From the NCBI GenBank assembly GCA_030737875.1, contig CM060911.1, forward strand, positions 51,415,001-51,479,000: a DNA stretch of 64,000 nucleotides. Direction: 5' to 3'. Made by a program: the position numbers and the translations under genes. Source of the stretch: Allium sativum (lineage: Eukaryota > Streptophyta > Magnoliopsida > Asparagales > Amaryllidaceae). Below the pieces are notes generated by a model. The model ran no database searches, was not told where the DNA came from, and saw only the letters and a list, made by a program, of their open reading frames with translations. Of the stretch, positions 46,214 through 58,217 are shown piece by piece. Positions within the stretch are counted from its first letter, which is position 1. Each line of letters starts with the position of its first letter.

Positions 46214-47279
46214 CTGCAATTCAGAACATAAAAAAGTAAATAACAATACAATTTAAACCTTTTTATAAATCATTTTACAAAAAGATAAAACCATTTATCT
46301 TTTTTACTGTTGTAATGATAATGATTAAAATATAGAATTAAACAATAATTTTAATATAATATATATGATTTTAAAACATAATTCTATTATAATTGTTCTG
46401 TTATCTGTACATGTATTTGTCGTATTATCTTCACGTGCATTTTTTGTCTCATCTAAACGTATAGTTCTTAATCAAATTTCGTTTGAATTATATATTAAAC
46501 ATAACTGTTGCACATTATAACCAATTTTGTTTAAAACTAACTATTAAAAAATATTTTTATTTGCCATTGAAACCCAAATAAACACTTATCTTTTAATTTT
46601 ACAAACAATTTGTAAAAAAGATAAAACAACATATCTTTTTTATTTCTGATTTGTTAATAAAAACAAAATAATCATAAATATACAAAAACAACAGTTAAAT
46701 TCACTAATAAACAAACATTAAAATGACATTTCAAATGTCATATGAAAATTTAAAATTAATTACACCATACATTACAGCAGTCTGTTCAACTAAAGGAATA
46801 CTTGAACTTTGAGTATTCTCTTCCATTGACTTAACTACATAATCCACAAAAATTAATAACAAATTAGCATATTTCCATATCATATTCCACAATTTCATAT
46901 TCTGTTAAAAATTTAAAATCATCCGTTAAAATTATAATGCACGATTCAATCCAAAATTATCAAAATCACCTGATAAAGATTAAATAACAACAAAATAAAA
47001 GAATCGCCTCTTAAATATCAAGAATATGAAAAATTCATGTCGAATTATATAGTAGGAAGAAAATCAAAATTATTAAAACTCACCTAAAAGAAATATCGAT
47101 TGCAGATCGAATTTGGAAAAATTGGAAAATCGGAGATATCGAGATAGATCACTGCGCCTGATTTATTCGTTGAGATCGATGTTTTTAAAAAAGAAAATGG
47201 CTCGCCATGTTTTCTGTCCTTAAAACTAATTGTTTCAAAACATCGTCCATAAAAATAATGAAGACGTGATTAGGAGCCC
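46214..47279 (-). mobile_element. MULE 5' flank of the transposase gene and right end
   Basis: AT-rich, without a supported gene. A splice acceptor (TTGCAG) just upstream of exon 1 suggests a 5' untranslated exon here. Micro-hairpins lie at about 46278-46305 and 46612-46641. The right terminus, read inward on the minus strand, starts GGGCTCCTAATCACG. Confidence 0.55.
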
Positions 47280-48009
47280 TTAACGCAAATTTCCATATTT
47301 TCAAATTCCTTTTGTAAAGAACTGGTTGTACCTTTTAACTCAATCTCGTTATATTTTAAAATCATGATTTCCTCTTCAAGCCTTTAAAAATCTTTATTGA
47401 AATGAACGAGATCAGTTTTTAATTTCAAACAATTTTCACCATCACAATTTTCAAATTTATTGACATTTGAAAGTTTTGATTTCAAGCAGTTAATTTTGCT
47501 GGTCAACTAATGATTTTTAGATTTCAGAGATTTGTTTTTCTGTTGAAGTTTTTCAACAGATTTAGGTAAATCGGTACACATATAAACTAAATCTTCATAT
47601 GAGAGATTTTTTTTATCTCATCGTCTATTGAGTCTCCATCGTCTAATCCATCTGAATTTTCATTTGTTTCTCCTTTCAAGCATAGATTTGAATCTGAGTT
47701 GACATTTTGGAATTTTGAGCAGTTTCGTATGTTCCATACAAATTGTCGAAAGTTTTCCAGATATCCTACGTAGTTAAACAGTGAGAGACAAATTTCAATT
47801 AATCATTACCAAGATAAGAATACATAATATGCATAGTATGAGCATTAAAAACCTTATTCCTCTTATATAACATATCTCCTAAATTTTCAATAATATTCCA
47901 ATATTCAAAATTTACAGATTTTAAATAGAATTCGATTTTTTATTTCAAAATTAAAAAATCTGTCTCATTGAAAATAATTGAAATATCACTGGACTGACTC
48001 TTGCTATAC
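47280..48009 (-). pseudogene. SV1 gag 5' part
   Basis: Minus-strand frames next to the 5' LTR read FEYWNIIENLGDMLYK, then a DIWKTFDNLYGTYE piece matching the Copia gag signature (C-x-TA-x-E-(I/A)-W-x-x-L), then SDGLDDGDSIDDE, and a coiled-coil stretch with LPKSVEKLQQKNKSLKSK. Several frameshifts and stops interrupt it. The gag continues at 31880 on the far side of the MULE. It would package the element's RNA if intact. No start codon is clear. Confidence 0.75.
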
Positions 48010-50602
48010 TGACAACTAGGGAACACCATCTCTAGAGTTAATAAAATACCGGGTGAATAGGGTTTATTAAAATAATTCGAGATATTAAAAATATCACAGA
48101 ACAAATTGTAGTAGATAAAATAAATGCAGAAAATAAATAACACAGAGATTTTACCAGCTTCGGCAAACCCTACCTACTGCTGCCTTCCCCAAGGTTTTTA
48201 CTAGAATTAAAAACAAACTCCCACATACAAAAACTTATACACTCGCGACTCCCTCGCTAACCTCCTATACAGTTTTATACACTTGCAAACCCTATTGTTG
48301 ATCTAATTCTATGCTCAAAGCCCTGCACTGATTTCTCTCCCCGAAATCAGATTTTCACCTAGCCACAAACCCGTAGCTAGTAAACCCTAGTTATTACAGA
48401 CACTAGAAAACTGATAGTTAAAAACTTATGACTAGATGACCTAGTTTTCACAAAAAAATAAATAGAAAACAAAACGATGATTTTACAAGAGTTAAAAAAA
48501 CTCAAAATAATATAGAATAAAAACCAAATTAAAACCCCTCTTTTAGTTCAAAATTAAAACCAAGAACGGCCCATTTTTTTTGCTTCCATCCTTAATTGTT
48601 TGGTCCGATGACTTTTTTCCTCTAGGAAATAAAAATGGCGACATCTTCAATTATAGAAACTAAGGTTTGAATCTGAGGCTCGTTTCAAATGAATAGCTTT
48701 CGATCTTCTATGCTTTCCTCAATTTGATTCTTGCGGTTGCCTCTATGTCGAGCACTTTCGTTATTAGATGGTATGCAATTTTTCTCTTTTTATTTTATTT
48801 CTTTTCTCGACATGGTTCCAATGCCAATTATGAAGTAGGTGTTATATAGGGTTTATAAAACCCAAAACTTCCTTTGATTTCCTGTAATAATTTGCTCTAA
48901 ATTTGTGTGAGTTTGTTGCCTGATTTGTTAATTGATTGAGTCGGCTTTGAGAGCTTGTGTGATATTTGATTTTGTGGCCCCTTGACCCTTGTGTGATTAA
49001 TGAATTGCTTCATTTTGATTTTTCCATAAATAGCTTTGTGATATCCGAAATAATTTTGAAAATAAATTATTGTTTCTCTTGCCTAAAATTTATCTGTGAT
49101 TCTTGGACAAAAACTTTGGCAAGTTGAATTGATTTGTTGCCTTCTAAATTCTGAATGACTTTCAGGTAAGAAAAGAACCGAATGATTTGCAAATTTCCTT
49201 AACCAAAAGAATTGTTTATTTCTTGCCATATGTATATTTGCGTCCCAAAACATTTATTTCCATGCTTAAAACAAAACTGTGATTTCTTTGTCATGTAGTC
49301 ACAACAGTATTTCAACAGCAGATTCGCATTTTGCTTGATTTAAATTTCCATGTCAATTTTTGCTATCATGATTCTCGGCCCCCTTGAAATTCCCTTTGCG
49401 TGATTTATTTTGGAAATACTGGGATTTATTTGAAGTGTTTCCTTGCTTGAATGCCGAGAATGTTGACTTCATTTGGATGGAAATATTGGAAATCTTCAAA
49501 TGAGTTTTTGCCCAAAAATATACGTGAGAATGATGGCTTGATTGCTTTCCTTAAATTCCATGTTGAATTTTGGAAACACATAAAAGATTGCTTTAAAAAA
49601 ATTCTTTGGCCAAAAACAAACTATATTGCCTTTGTTAAAGTTATGTCTTGCCAAAAACAATGTTTTACAGTTTTCTGGAAACAAAAAAAAAAGTTTGTCG
49701 AAAAATTGTTTGTTTGAAAAACTCTAAAAAAGATTTTCGTTACTCTAAAAATTATGTCTTCGATTTCCCTTTTGACCTGTGTTAGTCGCCGGCATATTTG
49801 CTTGAGTCTGGGCTGATATGAAAATTTGTACCATTTTGGTTTTGTATTTGTTTGCCACTCTTCATACTTTGTATAATTTGCCACTTTGCCTTTTTATTCT
49901 TGAACTTGTACTCATGTATATGCATATGCATGATATTTGTAATCCTGCCACGCATTACCTTGTACATTCCCCTGTATTGTTGTGCTTTGTTCCGGTAGTT
50001 GATGTTGCAGATGAAATTTTGACTTTCCTTGTATATTTGCTCAGACATATGGATGTTGTGTTGTGAGCTTTGCACATTGTTCAATTTTGATCTGTTGTGA
50101 ACACATTGTTCCAATTCTTGCATGTATGCCTTGTGCTTACATTCTTGCTTGAGTGTTGCTTCCAGACCTATGTTGTTGCACCTAAACTTTTGTCCAATCT
50201 AACTTGTTGCATGCTTGATAACCTTGCTGTATATAGTCGATTTGGCTATACCATGTTGCATTTTCGTATTCTTTGGGTTGTCTTGAGCACAGTGAGATTT
50301 AGCTTGTGCGTGTTGGCCTTGAACAGTTGTGTATACATGTGTATACTGCTGGTTTTCTCTATTTCCATGTGCAATCCATTTATACATATATGTATATATA
50401 CACATATGTGTGTGTGTACATGTGTGGCTTCATATATGCATTATCGTGCGATCATGGATACTTGCGGCGTGAAAATGTTGTCAAGCTTCACCCGACACAC
50501 CATATTTGATATATTTGTCCTTTTCTAACCATATTGCCCCTACACAGAAAATATGTGTATATACATACACATGTATGTGTATACATCTATAGTGCACGTA
50601 TG

Positions 50603-50647
<45 letters not shown>

Positions 50648-51329
50648 AGCACTACAGATGATGTCTACCTTGTGGTATTTACATTGTATCACTGTGAATA
50701 TCAAAATCTGTTTAGACAAAGATGGATGTCCATTAAAATTCAGATTAAGTCATGAAAATTAATGAGAAACGTACCAAAATTCTGAGACAAATAAACTTTT
50801 ACAATAAAATTTATATCTGCTAGAATTTAAAATTATTTTTGTTCTAGATTATTGTGTGTGTGTGTGTTTTTGTGACAAGTAAGCAGAAGACTGGACCGAC
50901 GGAAGCAGGCAGAAGATAAAAGACCAATGACAATGTCAGTAAGTGAATGTATGAATATCTGTAACTGATGAAAATAAAATAGTGACAGAATGAAATGTGT
51001 ATATGTGATTGTACAACTGAGTGACTAAGTGAACTGTCGTAAGGAGCAATATACAAAAATTAAAATTAATATGAAATGTAATGTATTTTAGTGAAATGTA
51101 CAAATAGTGGAGTTATAAATTTGTACTGTTGAAATGATGAAATAAAATATTATATTTAAATAAAATACTGTTTGAATATTTAAATTCTTGTGCAGTAGTA
51201 TTCTATTTAAATATAAATATTATATTCTATCTATGATGTAGTATAACAGTACAATTACAAACACATTTGTAATAATAAATATATGTTTGTTATCGTCAAA
51301 CAATAATTATATAATTGTTAGACACAACA
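48010..51329 (-). repeat. 5' LTR of SV1 (3.3 kb)
   Basis: Partner of 1-2579. On the minus strand it starts TGTTGTGTCTAAC (51329) and ends TTGTCA (48010). The end has the usual Copia U5 landmarks: a GGTTTGCCGAAGCTGGTAAA block near 48140-48175 and CCTATTCACCC near 48050. A damaged primer binding site (GTATAGCAAGAG against GGTATCAGAGC) follows at 47995-48009. An AT microsatellite is at 50604-50644. The bases right of 51329 match the Tat LTR, so SV1 landed inside that LTR. Confidence 0.82.
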
Positions 51330-51624
51330 TTGATAATTATGTTAATCCATTTCTTCAGGAGATAATTTCTACTAGCTGCTTCTGCTCCGATATCCCAGCT
51401 CGATCCTATCTGTCAGGGGTAGGTCGACTGATTTGTTGATGACTTGGTCGATCGGTTTGATCTTTCCTTTAGGAGGATGTTGTCTTTATTTGTTGAGAAA
51501 ACATCATGGGTCGACTTATGATCGGCTGACCTGGAATAAAAGTTGATTCCACAAGTGTCGGCATGACATCTGGCAAGGGAGCTTTGTTCTTGAGATGTGA
51601 CGGCTATTGCCGAAAAGTTGGTCA
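51330..51624 (-). repeat. Tat-like element: 3' LTR fragment, cut by SV1
   Basis: Matches 55666-55961 in the same orientation, including AGACAATTTCTACTAG-type and GTTGATGACTTGGTCGATCG segments. It begins at the SV1 border, so the rest of this LTR should lie left of the window, beyond SV1's other LTR. A GGGGGG-rich purine tract on the minus strand (51625-51645) adjoins its end. Confidence 0.82.
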
Positions 51625-52930
51625 ACTCTTTGCCCCCCAGAACATATCTTTTTGAGGAAAGGGGATATGTTCTAGAACTTCTAAAGAATTGAAGAAATCT
51701 AGGAAATCATGGTTACACCAAATCATAATAAGGCCAGAAAACCGACGATCATAAATGGTTGTATTAAGACCAGAAGTCCGACGACCGCTAGGGATCGTAT
51801 TAAGGTCGGAAAACCAACAACCATTGAGGACCGTACTAAGGCCGAAAGCTTGTGAATGCCGGAATACGAGTTGATGCTTTTGAATCGATCTTATTGGAAG
51901 CAGAGGAACCGGGATCCTACCTATTAAACGGTACCTGCAAAGAACTAGAGCATGAGCATAAACCATGCTCAGTTCATAAAGTGGGGGTATAAACTATACC
52001 CGAAGGATGAGTATGAGCCATACTTAGTTTTGCTCGGTAAGACGGTATAGTTTTTGTACCTGAGTTTTGAGATCAAACATTAACCATGTTCGAGGAATGA
52101 ACAGAGGATTCGAGTATAAACCATACTATGAAGTTAATAGTTTTTACTTGTCACATCCTGACAAGGTTTGGTTCGAGTATTAGTGTAAGTATTGTTCATA
52201 CCTGAGGGATGAGCAAAAGTCATGCTTGGTTTTGTAAAGTGGGCGAGTATTAGCCATACTCGGCTTAGAAAAGGAGGGCAAGCATTAACCATACTCGGCT
52301 TATGGAGGTGGAGAGCATTATCCATACTCGGCTTACGAAAGCGATATAGGAATGGTGACAGGCGTTGACCATGCTCAGTTTAGAGATGGTAGCTAGCACT
52401 TACCATATTCGGGTCGGCGAGCACTGTCCATGCCCGGATTTGCGAAATTGGCGAGCGTTAATTATGCCCGGCTTAAAGAGTTTTTTTAAGTATAGTGGTT
52501 GGTGTTGACCATGCTCGGTTTAGAGATGGTGGCTAGCTCTGACCATACTTGGTGAACATTAACCATGCTCAGCTTAGATTAAAGATCCTGCCAAATTCTG
52601 GCAAGGTACTTAAATCGATTAAACATAATCCATGTTCAAGAAAGAAAGTTTATTGATGCTAATCGAGCTATTACATAAACAAGTCCTAATAGGATGGTAG
52701 TTGAATCTAGAGCACACGTTGGGATTAGATCCTAACCCCGTATGTGTGTATTTCAACATGACCATATTATTGAAAAAACAAAAAAAAAGTACATTTCTTA
52801 TATCCTAAGAAATGACAAATATCTATGATAATCTAAACCGAATCAGTTGATGATGATGTCGCGATTGCTGGGCTCAGGGTCCTTTCCATTTCAAGGAGCT
52901 CAAGGACGAACCTAAGGAGCTTGGGCAGAA
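51625..52930 (-). mobile_element. Tat-like element: non-coding 3' region with minisatellites
   Basis: No pol motif is present where pol should follow gag. Two degenerate minisatellites occur. One has units of about 46 bp built on GGCCAGAAAACCGACGA (51720-51850). The other has units of about 30-50 bp built on CATTAACCATACTCGGCTTA (about 51955-52590, more than a dozen copies). The stretch 52640-52830 shows nothing further. Confidence 0.75.
51955..52590. repeat. ACCATACTCGGCTTA degenerate minisatellite
   Basis: Repeated phrase (A/T)ACCAT(A/G)CTCGG(C/T)TTA with irregular spacers such as GAAAGGAGGGCGAGCAT. The (A/G) variation changes TAC to TGC throughout. Spacing is irregular, so it is an old array. 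Confidence 0.75.
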
Positions 52931-54990
52931 GGTTGTGGCGGTGTGGCCAGTGCAGGTTTCTTGACGTACTCGGGTAGTTCTGCTCGCCTAACCCTATCCT
53001 CTATGAGATCGCGTAGGTGCCTGCATTCACTTATGTTGTGACCTGCCATATTGTGATACATGCAGTGCTCTCCTGATTCGAGTTCCTTTTGGGTCGGCTC
53101 CCTTCAAGGAGGCCTAGGGAAAGGTAGAGATCCTCGTACGCCAAGGTAGATGTCAAGTAGGCATGAGTTGAGCTCCATGTATTGATCATACTTGTTCTCT
53201 CTTCGGAGTCATACGTTCGATCGGTCTTTCCCGAGGCTTTACCTTTTCCTTTGTTCTGGCGGTTGGTATTGGATGGGCCTCCTTCTTTGGTAGCGAGGAC
53301 TTCAAAATTTTCCATCTCGGTACTAGCATCTTTCTGCCAGAGGAATCTATCTGCTTCTGCATAGAAGTCTTCAATGTCTTTGGGGGGATCTCTGGTTAAA
53401 GAGATCCAGAATTCGGATCGGCTTTGGACACCAGCTATGGCATCCATAAGCACCATCGATGGCTCAAGTTAGTCGACTGATGCTACGTCACATTGAATCT
53501 TTCAAGGAAGGAGCATAGGGTCTAACTGGACCGCTGCTTGATGGATATAAGGAACTTGACACTCTTCGGTTGAGAGATATGAACTCAAAACTACTCGATG
53601 AAGCGAGTGACAAGCATGTTCCAACTGCTGATTGACTCATTTGTTAGCCATCGAAACCACATGTCAGTTATGTCGATGAGGAGGAGTGGGAAGTATTTGG
53701 CCATGACATTAGTCAATACAGATAGTACTTCCATATGACGCATGTATCGTATGAGGTGTATGGTCGGGTCGGTCCTGCCATTGTAAGGCTTCAGGACCGG
53801 AAGTTTGAAGTTTGGTGGATTGCAGGAGTTTCTTACTTCCCATTTGAATGGACTACAATGGATGTTATCCACATCCTGTTGAGAAGTGTTGCATCTAGTG
53901 AAGCGTTTGTTGATACTTGCTATTTGACTCCCATCCCCAAGGACTTGTTTCCATTAATCCAATATTGCATTGGGGATATTGGTGAGAATACCAGTACTAA
54001 GCCTGGGTGGAAGCATGCCCCGAGCCCCTAGGGTCGATTCGGTTCGACCTCTGACAGTTGAGTGAAGGTGATTCCCGACCTTGGGCCTTGATTCGGGAAT
54101 AACTAGAGCCGCTTGGTTAAACTGAGTATTGGTCTGAACCATACCCATGACGGTTAGACCGGAGCATTCCAAGTGAGTGGTATCCATCTAGGGCTCGGTA
54201 TTTCCCCTGCTCGGGGCAATGTTAGAGCGGTTTATAATGGAATTTCCCTCCACTACATTAGGGACCAGTATGGTAGAGTGGTCTTGGTAACACGGAGGGT
54301 TTATGCCCTCGACTTGGCCTGGGTTGGCAAGCTGGAAGGCTGTAGGCGAGGTTGCATATGATGGGTTTACAATTTGACCTTGGGTTAAACCGGATGTTGC
54401 AATGTTCCTGGTTCTGGTCGACCCAAAGGTTGCACTGGCTTAGGAGCTATTTGTCTAGGAAGTTGACTTGATCCCTAAACCAGAGGCAAAACGGTCGACT
54501 GATCCGGAACAAGGTCATGGTCGACCTGAGAATCTACAGCTACCTGAATTTCAGTAACTACAGGGAGCAGTGACATTAAATCTGGTCGATTGGGTTGCAA
54601 AGTGGAACCAGGAGGAAGCAAAGGTATGGACCTATTTGGGGCTTGGTTCTTCGTAGACTGAATTCAGTTGTAGCCGTAGCTTTATGCGGTGCAGAAAATG
54701 ACACTAGAATATGAGGTCACTTTTCCATCCGAGCGATGAGGTTGTTCATTACTTGCTGCTGATGTTTGAGAAGTTCACCCTGAGATGCCATCTGATTTCT
54801 TAACTAACCAAGACTTTATCCATGTCGTCCTTATTTAGGTATTGGGATGGGTCTTCATGGGAGGAAGCCTCATGGCTTACCTCCGTTGTTACTGCTCCTG
54901 TTGCGCCAGCAGGTCGAGATTGAGAGTGAGAAGGTGCTGCGTCCTTCTTCCACTTTGTCATTGCTTCCTTAAGAGTTACGAAGGTCATAG
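52930..54990 (-). pseudogene. Tat-type Gypsy gag, broken by frameshifts
   Basis: Read right to left. It starts at ATG 54988 (MTFVTLKEAMTKWKKD). A GELLKHQQQVMNNLIARMEK helix follows near 54780. The gag core at 53872-53591 has PPNFKLPVLKPYNGRTDP and a WFRWLTNESISSW segment, diagnostic of Tat/Retand-like gag. The region 53456-53031 has PPKDIEDFYAEADRFL and a Lys-rich linker. Last, in another frame (about 53070-52930), is the zinc-binding-like CMYHNMAGHNISEC followed by RHLRDLIEDRVRRAELPEYV. The order matches full-length Tat gag, which coats the RNA. At least three frame changes make it non-coding now. Protease, reverse transcriptase and integrase are absent. Confidence 0.8.
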
Positions 54991-55003
54991 GTTATATCTA
55001 TGT

Positions 55004-55025
55004 TCCCCTACCTAGGGAGCCAAAG
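55004..55025 (-). other. Primer binding site of the Tat-like element
   Basis: The minus strand reads CTTTGGCTCCCTAGGTAGGG directly after the LTR end. It resembles the TTTGGCGCCC-type site that follows Tat LTRs, with changes. This places the 5' LTR at 55026-55961. Confidence 0.55.
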
Positions 55026-55961
55026 TGTTGACATCAAAAGTTGGTCTAGTGATAGTCAACCCCCAAGTGTGCTAAACACACACGAAAACAATCACACAGA
55101 TACAAGAAAAAGTAAATGAACAAAGGAGACAAAATATTTTATAGTGGTTCAGCTTAAAAGTAAATGAACAAGGGAGACACAATATTGTATAGTGGTTTGT
55201 CTTATATCGTAGCCTACGTCCACTTATAATCTTTGTTTATAATGTCGATTACAGGTTTAGTGGTTTTCCTCAGTGAAAGAGATTGGAGAAAGAGGAAAGG
55301 TTTACACAAAATCCTTGTGTACTTAGAATATGTGACATGCTATTTTTGGATGACGAATTGAAGGCTTTTGATGGTCGAGTCCCCCTCGTTCTCTACTTTG
55401 GGGAAGGGCTGTATATATAGGCGAGGTTCCATGCTAAGGTGGTATGCGGCGTGGCATATCTTCTTTCCAGGCCTGGACACGTGTAGCCCGACCCAGAAGT
55501 GTAGTGGTAGGCAGCGAGATCCGGTACGTCTCATGAATAGTTCTTCCTCGAAATATGCGGTACACGTGGAATTGAGTACTTGGCTTATAAAAAGAAGCGT
55601 TGGGCAATGCCTATCCGCTGCTTCATCCTTGGGAATGGGACTTCATTTGATAGTGCATAATTTATTATGATAATTATCCTGATCTAGTTTTGTAGGAGAC
55701 AATTTCTACTAGATACTTCTGCTCCGGTATCCCATCTCGATCCGATCTTTCAGGAGCAGGTCGGCCGATTTGTTGATGACTTGGTCGATCGGTTTGATCT
55801 TTCCTTTAAGAGGATGCTATCTTGATTTGTTGATAAGACATCTTGAGTCAACTTATGATCGACTGACCTGGAATAAAAGTTGATTCCGCAAGCATTGGCC
55901 TGACATCTGGTAAGGGAGCTTTGTTCTTGAGTTGTGATGGCTTTTTCCAAAAAGTTGGTCA
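55026..55961 (-). repeat. Tat-like element: 5' LTR (936 bp)
   Basis: TG...CA ends on both strands (TGTTGACATC at 55026 and GTTGGTCA at 55961). Its right third repeats 51330-51624. Short direct repeats (AAAGTAAATGAACAA...GGAGACA, near 55110 and 55158) are seen inside. No gene is supported. Confidence 0.82.
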
Positions 55962-56110
55962 ATAAACAACATAAATGTTTCAGGACAGACGTCTATCTAC
56001 AAATCAACAAACGTCTGTCTATCTCCTTGGGAAAATTTTTGCTGCAAAGATAGACGTCTGTCATACAGTAAAAAGACGTTTGTCCCTGTCTAAAATGATT
56101 TATATATACA
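55962..56110 (+). repeat. Sirevirus LTR-like segment with ACGTCTGTC motifs
   Basis: Aligns loosely with about 58290-58440 of the 3' LTR at right, sharing the ACGTCTGTC motif, a CTTGG(G/A)AAAAT(T) piece and the following TATATA. It may be part of the 5' LTR of the same Copia element, into which the Tat-like element was inserted. The similarity is too low to be sure. Confidence 0.45.
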
Positions 56111-56205
56111 CCAATTTTTTATTTTTCATTTACTTTTTACCATTACCTTTCTACTTTTAACCCTAACCCTGAATCCCCAATTTCTCAACCTCTAAAAATT
56201 CCGAT

Positions 56206-57716
56206 TTAATGGGACCAAAATGTCCATTTCCAAAATGAAAGAAGATTGTTAAAGCTACTACATCTCAACAAGAGGAGGAGGCTATCAATTACGCTACAGA
56301 GGAACAAATTAAGCAATGGATGAAAGCAAAAGATGGTCCAAAATTTCTCGAATCCTTGAAGGGTAAAACTATTCACTCAGGTCCTTTATATCCTCTTGAT
56401 CAATCTATGATGTTAAATAAATTGCTAAATAAATAAAAAATTAAGCATTTGATTGACTATGACGATAACAAAGGGAAGATAGTTTCTCTTGCAATGTACT
56501 TGTCCTTCATCAATCTTTGTTCGTTGGCAGTATGGTCACCATCGGACCTGGATAATTGGGTTTGGTCAGTGGTATATGAGCAAGTGGTTAAGTTTAATGT
56601 TCAGATGTTAGGGTAGATTTTAGGTACTTTTTTCAATTGGGTTAGATTGCAAGAAATACTGAATATGCGTTACTAGCCCAGAGGTCGTGTTACTCGTCAA
56701 AATTAGGAAGACAATTTTACTAAAATGACACCTTTGCAATTTCGATCAAAACCACGACTAATCAACCGAAAGCTTATTAATACAGTTTTCCAAGGCTTGG
56801 GAGTCATAAGCAAGTGTATGATCACGACCATAAAGCACTCTATGCAATTTTTGGTCATACACAAGTAAATTGGTCTCAACACATATTTGGTCAAATTGAG
56901 AGTGTTTAGACCCCCACGAAATGGACAATTCCATATGCATCCTATCTTATGCGTATATTTTGATCACAAGAAATTATGCTTTATCTATTGGCATATCCAG
57001 AAATAGATGTCCAAAATAGTGGAATACGTTTTGCCTCTTTAATGCACCTTCTTAAAAGACCTTTACAAATCACTCGTTTCGAATAATGGCAAGAGCAACA
57101 AAATCTTCCACAAGAACTTATTTAACCACCTCAACCCCAAAGAAGACATAGACGTGAACATAAAATTGAACCTAGCAAACCAACAGAATATTATTCCGAT
57201 CCAGACATACAAGAAGCTAGAATTATAGCGGGTCCTGCAGAGAGTGTACAAGACGTTACTCTGCAAAATCAGCAACTTCATTACGTAAATCAACAAGTCT
57301 TAAGAAAGAAGGTCACATGACTTGAATGTTCCTTTCCGACTTGGATGATAAAGTAGAGAAAATTTTAGACAATATCATAAACACCTGGAAAAATAATTCA
57401 CAAGGTCCGTGGGCATTCTTCATCTAGATCCTCTTCAGCATCTCCTACTCTGCCTCCTCCATAGCCAATTATACATAATCTTCCTCCTGGATCAAGTGCA
57501 TAACGTTCATCTCCCATACGTCATGCACCTGGAAAGTACCTAGCGGCTGAAGGAGAGGAAGAAGAAAGTGATTGGCCACCTAAAGACGCGCCCCACTATG
57601 GACAACATGCTTTCCAAGGTCTGTTTATTCAAGAGAATGTTGCCTACAACGATGAATCGTACTGGCAACAATATGGCGACCAATCCTCCGACTTATGGGG
57701 TTACTTCATGGGTTCT
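56206..57716 (+). pseudogene. Degenerate ORF remnant of the + strand Copia element, family not recognised
   Basis: A protein-like stretch can be followed from MGPKCPF near 56209 through ATEEQIKQWMKAKDGPKFLE, KGKIVSLAMYLSFINLC, MTPLQFRSKP and an acidic end, EGEEEESDWPPKDAPHYG, to DLWGYFMGS and a stop near 57714. It needs many frame changes and stops. It lies between LTR-like sequence and the polypurine tracts, the position of the extra or envelope-like ORF in some Sireviruses. I do not recognise any domain, so the role is unknown. Confidence 0.35.
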
Positions 57717-57877
57717 TAGCTTTATTTTCTCTACGTCTATGATATCTTATACATATATGTTTATGTTTCTATTCGAAATTTTGGTTTGTATTTATATTCT
57801 GCGAATCTTTGTATTTGGCACTTTATTTTATCTGGCTTGATGTATTTATGGTTTGCTTATATCATTTTCAATAATGC

Positions 57878-57958
57878 CAAAGGGGGAGAAAGGGATCACT
57901 AATTTAGGGGGAGCTTTAACACTAGTCGTATAGTTGTCATCATCAAAAAAGGGGAGAA
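57878..57958 (+). other. Multiple polypurine tracts of the + strand Copia element
   Basis: Three purine-rich tracts lie close together: AAAGGGGGAGAAAGG, TTTAGGGGGAGC and AAAAAAGGGGAGAA. The last adjoins the LTR start and is preceded by GTTGTCATCATC. Clustered tracts of this type are a known Sirevirus trait, also seen in SV1. Confidence 0.8.
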
Positions 57959-58175
57959 TGTTAGATCCTTTATTTTAGATTTTAATGACAACAACTATAC
58001 AAAAATAGAAAGTATATATTGTTTATCATATAACTTGCAGGATATATTCAAGAAGGAGATGAAAGCATGAACAAGATCACAAGACTTACTCAAAGACATC
58101 ATTGAAAGGTTAGATTATGTAGTGAGTATTAGATCTACGTAAAATCTCCTTGAGTTTATATGAGATCTTTTAAAG

Positions 58176-58217
<42 letters not shown>

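Larger units (their letters stand above)
31881..47279. mobile_element. Mutator-like element (MULE) with transposase and ULP1-like gene, split by later insertions
   Basis: The ends were placed where SV1 gag is interrupted. Both ends begin GGGCT reading inward, and the first 65 bases match at 34 positions, including a shared terminal AGGACA; this is weak terminal inverted repeat evidence. Flanking 9-mers TTACTACAA and TTAACGCAA agree at six of nine positions, compatible with the 9-bp duplication of Mutator elements. The element holds a MURA-type transposase gene (- strand) and a ULP1-like protease pseudogene (+ strand). Without the solo LTR and the LINE-like insertion it would be about 7.2 kb. 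MULEs carrying ULP1-like genes are known in plants (KAKI/Kaonashi type). Confidence 0.65.
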
